From the NCBI GenBank assembly GCA_025667525.1, contig JANFOE010000585.1, positions 1 through 64,000 of the forward strand: a DNA stretch of 64,000 nucleotides. Direction: 5' to 3'. Shown piece by piece: positions 1 through 11,712 of the stretch. The notes beneath the pieces were generated by a model. That model was not told the DNA's origin and did not search any database. It worked only from the letters and a program-made list of their open reading frames with translations. Both the position numbers and the translations under genes were made by a program. The DNA comes from Glebionis coronaria (taxonomy: Eukaryota > Streptophyta > Magnoliopsida > Asterales > Asteraceae). Numbering within the stretch: position 1 is the stretch's first letter; each line of letters opens with the position of its first letter.

Positions 1-374
1 TGCCCATTGGTTTGGGGATGATAGGCGGTGGAAAGACGGTGATTGACACCATACTTAGCCATGACTCTTGCAAATTGATCATTGCAAAAATGAGTCCCGC
101 GGTCACTGATAATAGCACGATGAACGCCGAATCGAGCGAACAGCGATTTCAAAAAGTTACAAACCACCCTTGCATCATTAATAGGTAAAGCTTTGGCTTC
201 AACCCACTTTGAAACGTAGTCAACGGAAACAAGGATGTATTTGTTTCCTTTAGATGAAGGGAATGGCCCCATAAAGTCGATACCCCAAACATCAAAGATT
301 TCACACTCTTGAATGAAATTCTGAGGCATCTCGTCTTTATGTGTGATCGTGCCTTGTTTTTGGCAAGCATCACA
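1..374 (-). pseudogene. Element A integrase catalytic core, partial
   Basis: Continues in the same frame as the RT-RNase H segment after the stop at 375-377. Reading down the minus strand it shows the second half of the zinc finger (CDACQ), then the catalytic core with the first aspartate in a GIDFMGPFP context, a [12 protein letters not shown] stretch and the second aspartate in [10 protein letters not shown]. The catalytic glutamate should follow AYHPQTNG, just beyond the window edge. Integrase would insert the cDNA copy into nuclear DNA. The stop codon before it and the window edge make this a fragment. Confidence 0.85.
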
Positions 375-2003
375 TCATTTAACCATCTCGTGAGCATCAC
401 GGTAGATGGTGGGCCAATAAAATCCTGAATCAAACACTTTTTTGGCGGTGTAGTTGGGACCAAAGTGACCACCAGTGGGTCCTTTGTGGCAAGCATCAAG
501 GATTGCGAAAGCTGCCGGTCCATCAACACATCGGCGAATAATCAAGTCGGCACATTGTTTGAAAAGACACGGGTCATCCCAAAAGTAAGTCTTGATGTCT
601 TTGAAGAACTTTTTCTTTTGCTGGGATGTTAACCCGTCAACGAGGATTCCACCCGCCAAGTAGTTTGCAATGTCCGCAAACCACGGGGTTTCGTCAGCAG
701 TCGAGTTAATAGACATTAAGGTCTCCAGGGGAAAAGAATCATTGATTTCTTTGTTCGGATGATCCCCCTGGTAAGGATCCTCAAGTCTACTGAGATGATC
801 CGCGGCTAGGTTTTCTGCTCCTTTTTTATCGCGAATTTCGATTTTAAATTCCTGGAGCAGCAAAACCCAGCGAAGAAGTCTTGGTTTGGAGTCTTGCTTT
901 GTCAACAAGTACTTCAACGCGGAATGATCGGTATACACAATTGTGGTGGAAAGGACAAGATAGGGGCGGAATTTTTCAAAGGCATAGACAACAGCTAAAA
1001 GCTCTTTTTCGGTTGTCGTATAACGCAATTGTGCCCCCGTCATTGTCTTGCTAGCGTAATGGATCGGTTGGAAGTGTTTGTTCACTCTTTGTCCCAGAAC
1101 CGCTCCAATAGCAAAATCACTAGCATCGCACATCAACTCAAAAGGCAGCTCCCAATTAGGGGTAACTAAGACGGGTGCCTTAGTAAGCTTATTCTTAAGC
1201 GAGTTGAAGGCTTCAAGACACTCTTTGGAGAAGATAAAAGGAGTATCTTTTTCCAAGAGGTGGGTCATCGGGCGAGCGATTTGAGAAAAATCTTTGATGA
1301 ATCGACGGTAGAAACCCGCATGACCCAGAAAACTTCTCACACCCTTCACAGTTGAAGGTGGAGGCAACTTGGCGATAACATCGACTTTAGCACGGTCTAC
1401 TTCAAGACCGGCTTTGGAAATTTTGTGTCCCAGCACGATGCCTTCTTTTACCATAAAGTGGCATTTTTCCCAATTCAGAACAAGGCGAGTGTCTTCGCAC
1501 CTCTGTAGCATACGTTCCAAATTGGCAAGGCAAGAAGAGAAGGAATCCCCGAAGACCGAGAAATCATCCATGAAGACTTCCATGGTTTGTTCAACCATGT
1601 CATGGAAGATAGCTAACATGCACCTTTGGAAAGTCCTGGGCGCATTACATAAGCCAAAAGGCATTCGTTTGTAAGCAAATGTGCCATAGGGACAAGTGAA
1701 TGTCGTCTTCTCTTGATCTTGGGGATCGATGGGTATTTGGAAATAACCCGAGAAACCATCAAGAAAGCAGTAATATTCATTACCCGCTAAACATTCAAGC
1801 ATTTGGTCCATAAAAGGTAGAGGGAAATGATCCTTTCTCGTGGCATCATTGAGTTTGCGGTAGTCTATACAAACTCTCCACCCAGTAACGAGACGAGTGG
1901 AAATCAACTCGTTGTGTTCATTGGGAACAACGGTTATTCCGCCCTTCTTGGGCACACAATGGATTGGACTAACCCATGGTGAATCCGAAATAGAGTAAAT
2001 CAT
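375..2003 (-). pseudogene. Element A reverse transcriptase, RNase H and integrase zinc finger
   Basis: A 542-codon open stretch. The RT palm begins near residue 12 ([13 protein letters not shown] context), has MPFGLCNAP near residue 115 and the polymerase motif FMDD near residue 145 (bases about 1560-1575). The RNase H follows ([14 protein letters not shown] near residue 290, then DHLSRLEDP). The integrase H2C2 finger starts near residue 490 ([10 protein letters not shown] ... [10 protein letters not shown]). It ends at a TGA (375-377) that takes the place of the usual serine codon before CDACQ. Upstream it is separated from the rest of pol by a TAA at 2052-2054 in the same frame. It copied element RNA into DNA inside Gag particles; now inactive. 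Confidence 0.93.
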
Positions 2004-2051
2004 ACCCGCATCAAGAAGTTTGATAACCTCTGTTTTGATGACTTCATGGAT

Positions 2052-2714
2052 TTATGGATTCACCCTTCGTTGGCTTTGAATAGTGGGCTTATAGTCGTCT
2101 TCCATGAGAATTTTGTGCGTGCAGAAGTGAGGATCAATTCCACGAATATCCGAAATCTTCCAAGCAATAGCCTTTTTATGATCTTTCAACACAGCGACAA
2201 GTCGGGCTTTCTCTTCATTCTTCAAATCCTTAGCAATGATGACTGGCGACTTCTTCTCTTCGTCAAGGTATACATATTCAAGATGGGGCGGCAACTCCTT
2301 AAGCTCTAAATTCGGAGGATTTTCGACGGGAGGCGTTTTCAAAGTCGGAGTATCGATAGCAATGACCGTGGGAGATGGAGGAGAAGGATTGTCTTCGGTG
2401 AGAAGATTGTCAAAGAAATTCATATCTTCATCCCCATCGATGGGAGAAGCATCAGTAGATAAGGTCACATCTCCCATGGTATCTTCAAGATTGTTCCAAA
2501 ATAAATCACTATCTCCAAATAGAGACAACGATGAATCAATAGAGGACACGGTCTCAACATTGGGAAGAGAGGTAGGAATACTTTTGCAAGCATCATTAAA
2601 GTGTTCTTCACAAGCCTCATCAAGAACGTCAATACAATTAACGCTCTCATATGAATAAGGCTGTTTAGACAACTTTCCCATGTTGAAGACTACTTTATCG
2701 TCACCCACTCTCAT
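2052..2714 (-). pseudogene. Element A protease-RT linker and RT start
   Basis: A 220-codon segment covering the acidic linker between protease and RT and the first RT block (KKAIAWKISDIRGIDPHFCTHKI), the usual start of Athila and Tat polymerases. It ends with a TAA (2052-2054) in frame with the downstream RT segment, a single nonsense lesion. It is out of frame with the protease segment upstream (a one-base indel near 2750). The reading frame begins upstream of the methionine at 2714, so that methionine is not a true start. Confidence 0.85.
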
Positions 2715-4150
2715 GATAAGCTCACTGGCTTCAACATCAATAGAGTGCGACCGGTCCTAAGGAATGGACGACCAACAATCAGTGGTACACGGGGGTCCAT
2801 CTCGTAGTCGACGACAACAAAATCAGCAGGGAAGGTGAATTTGTCGACTCCTACAATGACGTCTTCGGCTATCCCCACTGGATAAGCAACCGTATGGTTA
2901 GCTAATTCCAAAGTCATTTTGGTGGGGACTAGCTCCGGGAGAGATAATTGCTTCCAAACGCTTAGAGGCATTAAATTAATACTGGCACCTAGATCGGCTA
3001 GGGCCATGCAATTCTCTACTCCCGGGAAAATGCAAGGGATAAGAAAACGACCCGGATCACCAAGCTTGGTTGGCAATTTCCTTAAGAGCACTGCAGAGCA
3101 ATTCTCATTAAGTTGGGTGTTGGCAATATCGAGGAGCTTTTCCTTGTCGCTCAGAAGATCTTTAAACATTTTCGCGTATTTGGGCATGTGAGCGAGAGCC
3201 TCAGCGAAGGAGATATTGAAATTCAGTTGTTTAAACATCTTAAGAAAGTTAGAAACCTGAATATCGTCCTTGCTTTTGAGCTTCCCTTTCCTCAACCTAG
3301 ATGGATAAGGTATATTGGAAGAAGAGGAAGGCTTAGGAAGAATAGGATCACTCACATCCTTGGGTGGAGGAGGGGTAGAAAGAAGAGGTGGAGAAATTGG
3401 GGAAGGAGAAGGGTAAGGAATAGGAGCAGGTGACTCGTTCTCCTTGGTCACAACCACCGGTGGAGGTATAGGAAGCTCGGGTTCCTTGGTACCTTTGCCA
3501 CTTCGAGTGGTGATTACTTTCATCTCCCCTCTTGGATTCGCAACGGTGTTACTCGGAAGAGTACCCGAAGAAGAGGGTTGATTACTGTGGAAGAAACTAG
3601 CCATCATGTTTCTTAAATCATTTGTTTGACTATCCATAGTGTTCTTCATATCAGCTCTTAGATCATTCCCTTGTTTCATCAGATCTGCTTTCAAGTTGCG
3701 CACTTCCTGTTGGAGATTATCCACGATCACATCGTTAGTCCTCATGTAGGTTCCAATGTCTTGATGTGATGCGGGGGTTTGGTTGGAAGGAGCAGTGTAT
3801 GCGGGTGGTTGATAAGCAGGTTGCTGGTAAACTTGGGTGTTTCGTTGAGGTGGTTGTTGCTGCTTGTGAGGAGGGATGTATGGTGTACGAGTTTGTTGTT
3901 GTTGAGGAGGGCGGTTGAGGTTTTGTTGTTTGTTTTGGTTGTTAGGATTAAAACTAGGTGGTGAGAGATAGTTGTTGGAACGGTAGCTAAGCAACTTGCG
4001 GTCACCTTGAGGTTTTGCTTGATAAGCAGGTTGAGTATAGGTGCCATATGCTGCATTCACATTCTCTGCAGGGTAATCTTGGGTGGCGGTACAAGTGGTG
4101 TAAGAATGAGGACCCCCGCATATCTTGCAAGGTTGGCTGACAGCGTTCAC
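2711..4150 (-). pseudogene. Element A nucleocapsid zinc knuckle and aspartic protease
   Basis: A 479-codon segment. It opens with one CX2CX3HX4C knuckle (CKICGGPHSYTTC, residues 8-20), which binds element RNA. Then come Gln/Pro-rich and Ser/Pro-rich stretches, a basic ITTRSGKGTKEP motif, and the aspartic protease with catalytic DLGAS near residue 386 and the flap/LIVGRPFL block near the end. A frameshift near 4190 separates it from the gag capsid; the Gln-rich run before the knuckle reads on in this frame. A second one-base shift near 2750 separates it from RT. Confidence 0.9.
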
Positions 4151-5055
4151 TTGAGCTTTTTGGCGTTGTTGCTGTTGTTGTTGCTGACGGTGTGGGTGAC
4201 AAGCGATTCAAGAAGCGTAGTGATTTTGTCCAATCGCTTGTCGCTGTCATTAGTGCTAGCACTAGCGACATTGGTCCGAACACTCTTGGTTTGCACACGA
4301 GATTTATTCTCAATGATGTCCCAAGCAGCATTGGAAGTCTTAGCCAATAGATTACCCCCCGAGGCACTGTTCAGTGAATCTTGGTCACTCATGCTTAAAC
4401 CATTGTAAAAAGTGTTAATTTGATGTACTTTGGTAAAACCATGTTGTGGGCATTTTCTTAAAAGATCTTTAAAACGATCCCAAGATTCACTGAACGACTC
4501 ATCGTACTTTTGTTCAAAATTTATGATCTCATTCCGCAAAGCGGTAGTACGAGAGGGTGGGAAAAAGTAATTGATGAAATTTGTTTCCAAATCCGTCCAC
4601 GAGAGAATACTCTGTGGTGGTTCCTTAGCAAGCCAATGACGGGCTTGTCCCTCTAAAGAAAAGGGAAAAAGTTGTAACCTTATAACCTCTTGTGGAACAC
4701 CATTGAATTTGACCGTGTTGGTGAGTTGCAAGAATCTCTTGATATGGTCGTGTGGATCATCAATGGTACGTCCCAAGAATGGTTGAGCGGAGACCATCTG
4801 GATAAAGCCTGATTTTAGCTCAAAGTTGTTGGCGGCAATTGGTGGTATAACAATTGGATCCGTGTTGCCATCGACATGAGCTTGCAGCAATTCAATCATC
4901 GGGCGATTATCCGGAAGGGGCTCATTGTTGTTGTTATTGTTCATGTTGTTGAAAGGTGGGTTGTTGTTGTTATTATTGTTTGGAGGTGGTACACCGGCCA
5001 TGTCTAAGTGATCGAGAGGCTCGGGCTCTTGATAAGACGTGGATCGAGTGCGCAT
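4147..5055 (-). pseudogene. Element A gag (capsid region)
   Basis: Starts at the ATG at 5055 (MRTRS), 195 bases after the primer site. The N-terminus is rich in asparagine. The retrotransposon gag domain (PF03732-like) covers about residues 90-235, with the family signatures LFPFSLEGQARHW, KEPPQSILSW, NYFFPPSRTT and TFYNGLS. It forms the virus-like particle. The ORF ends in an Asn-rich run that is a frameshifted reading of a Gln-rich one; the natural product would run on into the zinc knuckle. Confidence 0.92.
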
Positions 5056-5250
5056 ACACCTGCAAAAGAACGAACAAAGAAAAGCAAACTAAAAATATTT
5101 TTGGTTTTTATGTTTTTTAATTTTTTTGTGTTTTGGAAAATTTTATATTTTTTAGGATTTTTTTGAAAATTTTTGATGAAAAAGTAACGTTCACAGGGAA
5201 CGGATCCTAAAATCCAAGTTCTCACAAAAAACTTTTGATCTTAACGAGAA

Positions 5251-5268
5251 GAGCCGGCAGCGGCGCCA
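5251..5268 (-). other. Element A primer binding site (tRNA-Asp type)
   Basis: Minus strand TGGCGCCGCTGCCGG, two bases after the LTR end. It matches the 3' end of plant tRNA-Asp with one T-to-C difference in the first 15 bases. This is the usual primer of Athila elements. The last three bases (CTC) depart from the consensus GGA. The leader from here to the gag start (5056-5250) shows nothing else I recognise. Confidence 0.85.
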
Positions 5269-5603
5269 TTTGATACATTGATTTTTGTATGGTTCTAATT
5301 CTCTCACAGTCCTCTCGAATTGATCTCGGTCTTAAGTGGAATGATTTGTTCTTGGTTAATAAAAAGAGTTTGGTTTGTTTATCTCTTTTAAAACTAATGA
5401 CAAGAAATTAAGTGTCGAAGAGTAAATTTAAAGCTTTAAATGATTCAAGTAAAAATACGAGTTTAAAAATAAATGCTTGAAAACTCAAAGTTTATATTAG
5501 AAAAATTAAGGAACATTCAATAAAAACTAACACTTGGAAAACTTTGTGAAAAATAAGAACTAGTTGAAAAAGACTAAAAGAAAGTAAGATCGGAACAAAA
5601 CAA

Positions 5604-5957
5604 AACAAGTATATCGGAATAACCAAAAATGGGTGTAATCGGAATGTTATTCCGATTGATTGATCGGAATATGTTACAAAAAGGACCAATCGGAATGATC
5701 AAAAGCAAATCAATCGGAATGTTTGAATTAAGCTACAATCGGAATAAGCAGAAATCGTGCCAATCGGAATATCTAAAACTTGCATCAATCGGAATATATG
5801 AAAATGGACCAATCGGAATATAGGAAGAATAAAGCAATCGGAATACACTAATACCCACCGTCGGAATATGAGACTATCACCAATCTGAATATCAAAACCC
5901 TTTCCCGATCGGTCGATCGGAATAAAGGGGGGGGGGGCTTTGGTCGGAAAACTCAAT
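5604..5957. repeat. Interspersed ATCGGAAT motif array in the A LTR
   Basis: At least ten copies of (C)AATCGGAAT(A) occur at irregular spacing of about 15-30 bp, along with variants (TCGGAATAT, ATCTGAATA, ATCGGAAAA) and an inverted ATTCCGAT. The bases between them are not conserved, so this is not a simple tandem repeat. An 11-G run lies at 5927-5937. Confidence 0.75.
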
Positions 5958-6513
5958 CGGAAAAGGGCTTTCCCTTTCCGAAATTGGTGCTAAACCGAGG
6001 CTAAAAGCAAGGAGATAAGCTTATTGAATAAGCTAACTCCCTAACAAACTCGAATCTAACAATAAGCTGATCAAATAAGCAATAAAATCAACTTTTCTAA
6101 CTTTTAATAAGCAAACTTATTAATCTACTCAATAAAGAAATGAAATTTTGATAAAAACTTTATAAAGTAAATAAGCAAAACAACAAATAAGCCAATAAGA
6201 ACAAGGATCTCAAAGCTTATTTATGTAAAAACTTAAGGAAACATAAAAAGTAAACAACTTTTTAAGCACAAATCATAGATGAACAACACGGATCATACGA
6301 GATTTGTACCAAAATCAATAAAAGTAAAAGAAAGGAAGGATGAGAGTAAAGATTAAAAGATAAAAACTTGAACTTGATTAATGAAAAAGTAATACAAAGT
6401 TTTGATCTTGAATGGAAAAAGATGAAATCTAGTGAGAGAAAGTTCTAAACTTTCTCTCTCTAAAACTAGAAACTACCTAAAGACTAAGTGTGTGAAAATT
6501 TGTGAAGTAAGGG

Positions 6514-6522
6514 CTTTATATA
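6514..6522 (-). promoter_or_regulatory. TATA box of the A LTR
   Basis: Minus strand TATATAAAG, 466 bp into the LTR, the expected place for the end of U3. Transcription would start about 30 bp further along, near 6485. Confidence 0.55.
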
Positions 6523-6988
6523 GGCGTGTGTATGGTGGTGATGGGCTTTTGATTGGGCTTTGATTTGGGCTTCTTTTTTCTTCTTTCGTCTTAAGTCTTC
6601 ACGCATCTTTAAATAACGTTTCCACTTTGGATTTGAGAAGTGTCGGTGAATAATTCCAACTCGTCTTATAATCTATTGTTTTATAGACTCGAGTTCTTCG
6701 ACATATATGAATCTTCCATCTTTGGCTCTATTCTTCGATAAATCTTCAAATAGGCACAATGACTTCAAATCTTCTGCATTTCTTGGACAATAGACTTCGT
6801 CTTGAGTCTTTTTCCTCGATAAAACCCGTGCAATCCCATGTTTTCTTCAATATTCATCCGGTCGACTCTGAAAACACAATAAACACAAAAACCACGCATA
6901 ATTCCAAACAAATGATATTAAATACGTGTTTTGGTCTCGTTTTAGCCGGAATTAAGTGATAAAAGGATGGGTGTTTTCACACCTATCA

Positions 6989-8295
6989 TTAATTTAAGAC
7001 GTAAACCCTAATTCTTCCTAAAATTGAGTGAGTTCATAATTTAACAATAAAATAATGATTATAAATAATACTTGAGAATAAAATAATTACCTCAAATTGA
7101 CGGATTGTCACAACACATGCTTTGGAAACATTACCCCACTAGCAATCCCATCATATATATATATATAACCTTTTAAAAGAACTCATTTTCTAAACTCTTA
7201 CTTCTATCTCTCTCGTTAAAACACAGCAAGGAGAAACCCATTTGTTTGACCCAAAAACAGTGACCCAAAATATGGTTTTGACTCGATGAACACCACACTC
7301 GATTAGAGCCTCACATTAATCTCGACAAAGCTCACTACAAAGATCACAACAAAACTCATCACCACAAACTGTCACAAACTCACAACAACATGCTACATAC
7401 GCTGGTACTTTATTCACAACTCAGAACTCGATCTTGACAAGTACTCATTTAACTCGACACACACCAAAAGACCTACTAACGTGAGTTTTAAAGAAGTTGC
7501 TCAAAAGCAGTAACTGAAACCCATTTCAAACGCATATTTGGAACCTTTTTGTGAAGTTGTAACATCAAGATTAAAAGCTTTGAAATTTTCAAAACGTAAT
7601 ATGTGGTGACATATGGGTGCATGACAAGAATGCAGAAAAGAGAAAATGAAGGTGAAATGGTAGCTCGAAGTAACATGTCAAGCTCGTGTATGTGGTGGTG
7701 TTAAAAGCTTGCAACCCAAACCTCCGAAAATAGAAAACCCACGTCGGAAATGAGAACACTCGCGTACACAAACCCGTACTCACTTCACGAATAGAAGCTA
7801 GAAATCAACATGAGCTAAACCTTTCGAACCGAAGCAACAAACCCACTAGACTAGTACTCCGTATCCACAAAACCCATACACTCTTCGCGTATATGAAATG
7901 TTCGAACGAACGTTGTTTAGTAGAAAATTTTGAATGTTTGTGTTGGTGAAAAGGAGAAGTTTTGGTCATTTGAGGTGCACATTTTAAGAGTATTTGGTAG
8001 CCATTTTGTGTGGAATTAAACTTGTTATAATGGAGATTGAAGTATGGGAAATATAGGTTGAAGGTGGCGTTTTTGCTTGGCTGTGGGGAAGAAGGCAACT
8101 GGTGTGTGTATTTATTTATAGATGAGGGACAGAGATGGGTATAGGTATAAGGGGATAAAAGGGTGTATTTGGTGTGAAGTGGGGGACCAAAGATCGTCCC
8201 AGTGAGGAAAGGGAGGGGAGGACATGAACCATATCAAGGTTATAGGGAAGACAGGTAGAAGTTTAAAATTAAAAATTTGTGCAAATGTGTAATTC

Positions 8296-8363
<68 letters not shown>

Positions 8364-9151
8364 GTGCGTGTGTTTTGAAGCCACAAGGTGTGTGTGAGTT
8401 GATAAGATTAGGGTAAGTGGACAAGAGTATGGTGTAGTGAATAAAGTTGGTCTAGCCAAAGGTATTAAGAAATGAAAATTTGATCAAATCTTCACGCGAT
8501 GAAGGACAACACACAATTGACATGTATGACTGACTGGTTAGTAACTAATCATGTTTGATTAAATTATTTAACTACGGTTATATTTTTCTAAATATGGTAT
8601 TGCGTCAAATAATTAGACGAATCCTAATTATTTTTATGAAAAGTAAAGCGATAAATAATGATTTGCTAAAATAATTAATAAAACTAATTATAACAATAAT
8701 TTAGAAAATAATTATTCGCACAATATTAATTCGTACAGATACTTAGACATCAGTTAAAATGCAGATAATTTGCGCAACGCGACACAAATAAATCCTACAT
8801 GGATTATGCACACGTAGTGAAAATAAAATGCAGAAACGTTAAAATATTGATCGTAAAAATATTACACAACCAATAGTGAAACACTCGCAGTGTTCAAAAC
8901 AACGCAGATTGAGCACAGTCAAGACATAATACACCTCAGCAGATGTTATTTCACAAAATAAGGGAACGTAGATGATTAGCAATTAAATATCTCGTGACAT
9001 TTAACTATAAAGGTTTAACTTTTACTGTGTCGATACGCAGACTATGCGTTTTTTTTCAGATTTTACAAAATATGTCCAGTTTTGAAAACCAACAAGTTTG
9101 GTAAGCTCAAAAAATGAAATTTGAATAATAACTAATATAATTTATTATAAT
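6989..9151. other. Unassigned AT-rich region, no gene seen
   Basis: Element A was inserted next to or into this DNA. The open frames are short, start in simple sequence and show no known domain. There is an AT run near 7155 and a (GT)33 microsatellite at 8297-8362. The minus strand near 7112 (TGTGACAATCCGTC) faintly recalls the LTR start of chromovirus elements, but I cannot find a matching end or primer site. Confidence 0.5.
8297..8362. repeat. (GT)33 microsatellite
   Basis: An uninterrupted GT run of 66 bases. The poly-threonine/histidine frame that it opens on the minus strand is not a gene. Confidence 0.98.
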
Positions 9152-9664
9152 TTAAAGCACAAAAAATTCTCTGGTGTTACATTGTTCATTAAATGGAATT
9201 GAAGCATGTATTAAAGTTCCATCAAGAGCACCAACCGCTCTCTATTTTAAGAAAATAGAATGTTATGATTCAACCAAAAACATACAAATGAGAATACATG
9301 GTAGAATATAGTAATCACCTTAAAAATACGGCGTTCTCTCCTATTATTTCCCGGAACATCTGGGTTTAATTTAGCTGATGTTAGTTGTATAACTTCTTGA
9401 GCAAACACCAACATTTGATCCAATACTTCATGGAAACACTTATGTATTGTTTGTTTAGAGTGTTGAAACCTATACTTCAAAACTAAAAAACGTAGGTTGT
9501 GTCTGATTGCCATTAGGAAAATAGCCATTTTCTCTTCTACCGATACATGTTTACTATCTTTTAACCAACCTTTTATTTTAAAATAAGTGCATAGTCGAAC
9601 AAATGAATCATGAGACATGCGTAATAACTCCGTACATTGTAAGTTATTTCCTTCTAAAAGCTCC
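9152..9664 (-). pseudogene. PIF/Harbinger transposase, truncated, one intron
   Basis: Exon 1 reads from about 9664 (ELLEGNNLQCTELLRMSHDSF) through a DUF8040-like N-terminal region: an RHNLR block, a YRFQHSKQTI helix-turn-helix-like segment and HKCFHEVL. A probable 77-bp intron (9242-9318; AAG|GTGATT ... AAATAG|AGAG, phase 0) joins RRIFK to RAVGALDGTLIHASIP. That is the conserved block around the first catalytic Asp of the HARBI1-type nuclease. A TAA at 9152-9154 follows soon after, so the other catalytic residues are lost. The transposase would cut and paste the element together with ORF1. Dead remnant. Confidence 0.75.
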
Positions 9665-9972
9665 TAAGTGTATTGATACCCGGTCGTTACCGATGTATTA
9701 TCTCTTTTCTATTTCAATGTTTTGCGACCAAAGTACTTGAATAGAAGTAAACAAGAAAAATGAAGCAAAGTCTTTCTTGAAATCCCATTTAAACATGTAG
9801 AAATAATCCATACAACAATACTTAAGATTAAAACTATAAAAATGATACAACAAATTATGCATTTAAGATAATAAATACTTCCAAATGACATTAAATAATT
9901 GAACATTAAAAAGTACAAGATTACAAACTGATGAAACACCATATAGTTCAAAATAGCAAAACATCATATAGT

Positions 9973-10601
9973 TCAAATGATAAGACTTGCTGAGCAGCTA
10001 CTAATAACAAAAAATATAAGGTTTTTCAAGCAGCTACGAAATGACATAACAAATAAGTTCACATTTAAATAAGATCCAATTTTTTTCGCAACCATTTGAA
10101 TGTATCCTTTTAACACGCTTGGGTTTGATGGTAAGGTCATCCAAGTGTCTCTATAGTTGCCTCCTGGTTGACTAAAGATAAAAAACACCGCTAAATAAAG
10201 TGGATCACTAGATTCTAACTCGAGGATCTTTAGCTTTTCATGACATTCATCTATAGAAAGCCCTTTATTGTTAGAAAACCCACCTTTGGTCAAGTTAAGA
10301 ATTGCTTGTTTCATATCCTCCTCAAACTCGGAAACACTAGCTTTAGCTTTTTTCTTTGGCCTATTTTGACTAGGTGACTTAGGAGGAGGAACCGGAGAAC
10401 CACCTTCAAAACCGTTTTCATATCTGGTTTCAAATTCAGCATCATGGCCCTCCTCGTTTGTAGGTGGAGGAACCGAAGAACCACATTCATCAATAGGAGC
10501 ACCTTCAATTTGAAGTACTTGGTTAACGGGATTATGGGAAGACTATGGTGGTGTTCGATTCCGTTTCCCAAAATCTTGACGCTTTAGACCATTAGCAGCA
10601 C
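9973..10601 (-). pseudogene. PIF/Harbinger ORF1, Myb/SANT-like partner protein, truncated
   Basis: The C-terminal part of a plant Harbinger ORF1-type protein. A low-complexity Pro/Glu/Lys linker with a KKAKASVSEF basic patch is followed by a helical domain (SIDECHEKLKILEL, then DPLYLAVFFIF and a YRDTWMTLPS segment) seen at the end of plant Myb/SANT-like proteins. A TAG near 10546 interrupts the frame (RTPP*SSHNP). The open frame that starts MGNGIE at 10571 is in another phase and is not the product. The N-terminal DNA-binding half is missing because element B is inserted at 10602. Confidence 0.6.
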
Positions 10602-11704
10602 TGATGAGACTGCAATTATACATAGTCTCATCGTCCAAATCGGGTTTAAAACGCTTATAATATCATTAAAATACCCAAAAATATGCCTGTGTTGTTCATT
10701 GTGTATATTAGGTACGGATATCGTGAAATCAACAAAATATCACAAGAATCAATCAAAAACGAACACGGGAAACGAAGGCACATAAAGAACTGGACCTGAA
10801 TCATAATTTTCCAAAGAAGTCCTTGAAGTTTGAAGATTTGTGAAGATTGGTCCCTCAACTTTAGAAGACTTGGCAATTTATACCCTTGCAAAACTCATTA
10901 ATTTCATTTGGGTCTCTAAATTATCAAGACAATACAAGATTGGCCCTTGAAGATTGCTCAAATAACACTTAAAGCCCTTGGAACAAGTTTGGAAAAACTT
11001 TTGGTGGCCAAATTAGAAAAACCAAAACTTCAATATAAAAGGAAATAGGCTTTATGGCTGTTAAACTTGTTATGAACAAGTTTTGGGAATACAGGCACTA
11101 AACTGGCCAGACATATAAACTTCAACCACCAACCACCACCCTCTACATCACACTCCCACGCCACCTCACCATTCAGTCAAACCCCTTCTCCACCACTCCT
11201 ACAACCCCACGTCACCCCTCCCACTAACTTAATACTCCTTTTTCAAATTACTGTTACTAAACCCATTTTCCCTCTAAACACATTTTTTTCCCTAAAAACA
11301 GATTAAAACACCACCCCCAATCCCTTATAACCCCTAATCCGTATGTCACTCAAAACAAAGGGGTTTTGCTTATAATACTCGAGATCCCTAATTAACATCA
11401 CTCTAATCCTATCCTAAAACCCAAAAACCTGTCACCCTCACTCACATGTTTACTCCACCCCTCCCCTGCCCCACTTTGAGCTCCATGACAAAAGACAGCA
11501 GGCAAATCAACGATTCAGTTTTAATACTTGCTCCCAAAGATGTAATAGATGGTCAAGATCATGCAAACACAGTTTTACACACCTCAACAATCACATGGGC
11601 TTCGTGTTGACTGATTTTCAAATCAAGACTTAAGGGAAAATTTGTAACATTAATAGCTAGGGTTTCATGTAACTTTTCTGATTTCTAGATTGTTCTAAGC
11701 CTAG

Positions 11705-11712
11705 TATAAAAG
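11705..11712 (+). promoter_or_regulatory. TATA box of the B LTR
   Basis: TATAAAAG, 1.1 kb into the LTR, the same relative place as in the C and F LTRs (CTATAAAAG and CTATAAAAA). Confidence 0.6.

Larger units (their letters stand above)
1..6988 (-). mobile_element. Element A: Athila-like Ty3/gypsy retrotransposon, 5' part
   Basis: Reading right to left this copy has a 5' LTR (5271-6988), a primer site (5251-5268), gag, a zinc knuckle, protease, reverse transcriptase, RNase H and the first part of integrase. It then leaves the window at base 1, so the 3' LTR and 3' target duplication are not visible. The lineage call rests on the tRNA-Asp type primer site, the MRTRS gag start, the DLGAS protease and the FMDD reverse transcriptase. 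The reading frame is broken by at least two frameshifts (near 4190 and 2750) and two in-frame stops (2052-2054 and 375-377), so it is a dead copy. Confidence 0.92.
5271..6988 (-). repeat. Element A 5' LTR
   Basis: 1718 bp. On the minus strand it begins TGATAGGTGTG and ends AATGTATCA, so it has a TGATA/TATCA terminal inverted repeat and abuts the primer site with a two-base gap. The right flank is TTAAT (6989-6993), which would be the target duplication if the missing 3' end shows it too. It holds a TATA box (6514-6522) and an array of ATCGGAAT motifs (5604-5957). Confidence 0.88.
9152..10601 (-). mobile_element. PIF/Harbinger-like DNA transposon remnant
   Basis: Two genes typical of plant PIF/Harbinger elements lie in the same direction: a Myb/SANT-type ORF1 product (9973-10601) followed by the start of a DDE transposase (9152-9664). 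The transposase stops just after the first catalytic aspartate, and ORF1 is cut at 10602 by the LTR of element B. I could not find terminal inverted repeats or the 3-bp target duplication. The 9665-9972 stretch between the genes shows no feature. Confidence 0.7.

Noticed and set aside
8112..8459. Open frame with a poly-Thr/His run
   Set aside because: It is the (GT)33 microsatellite read on the minus strand.
7112..9000. Possible chromovirus LTR on the minus strand (TGTGACAATCCGTC start)
   Set aside because: Only the first dozen bases are suggestive. I could not find a matching LTR end, primer site or internal domain.
10311..10571. 86-codon minus-strand frame starting MGNGIEHHH as the ORF1 product
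   Set aside because: The neighbouring frame carries the acidic linker and basic patch that continue into the recognisable SANT-like C-terminal domain, so this frame is a shadow.
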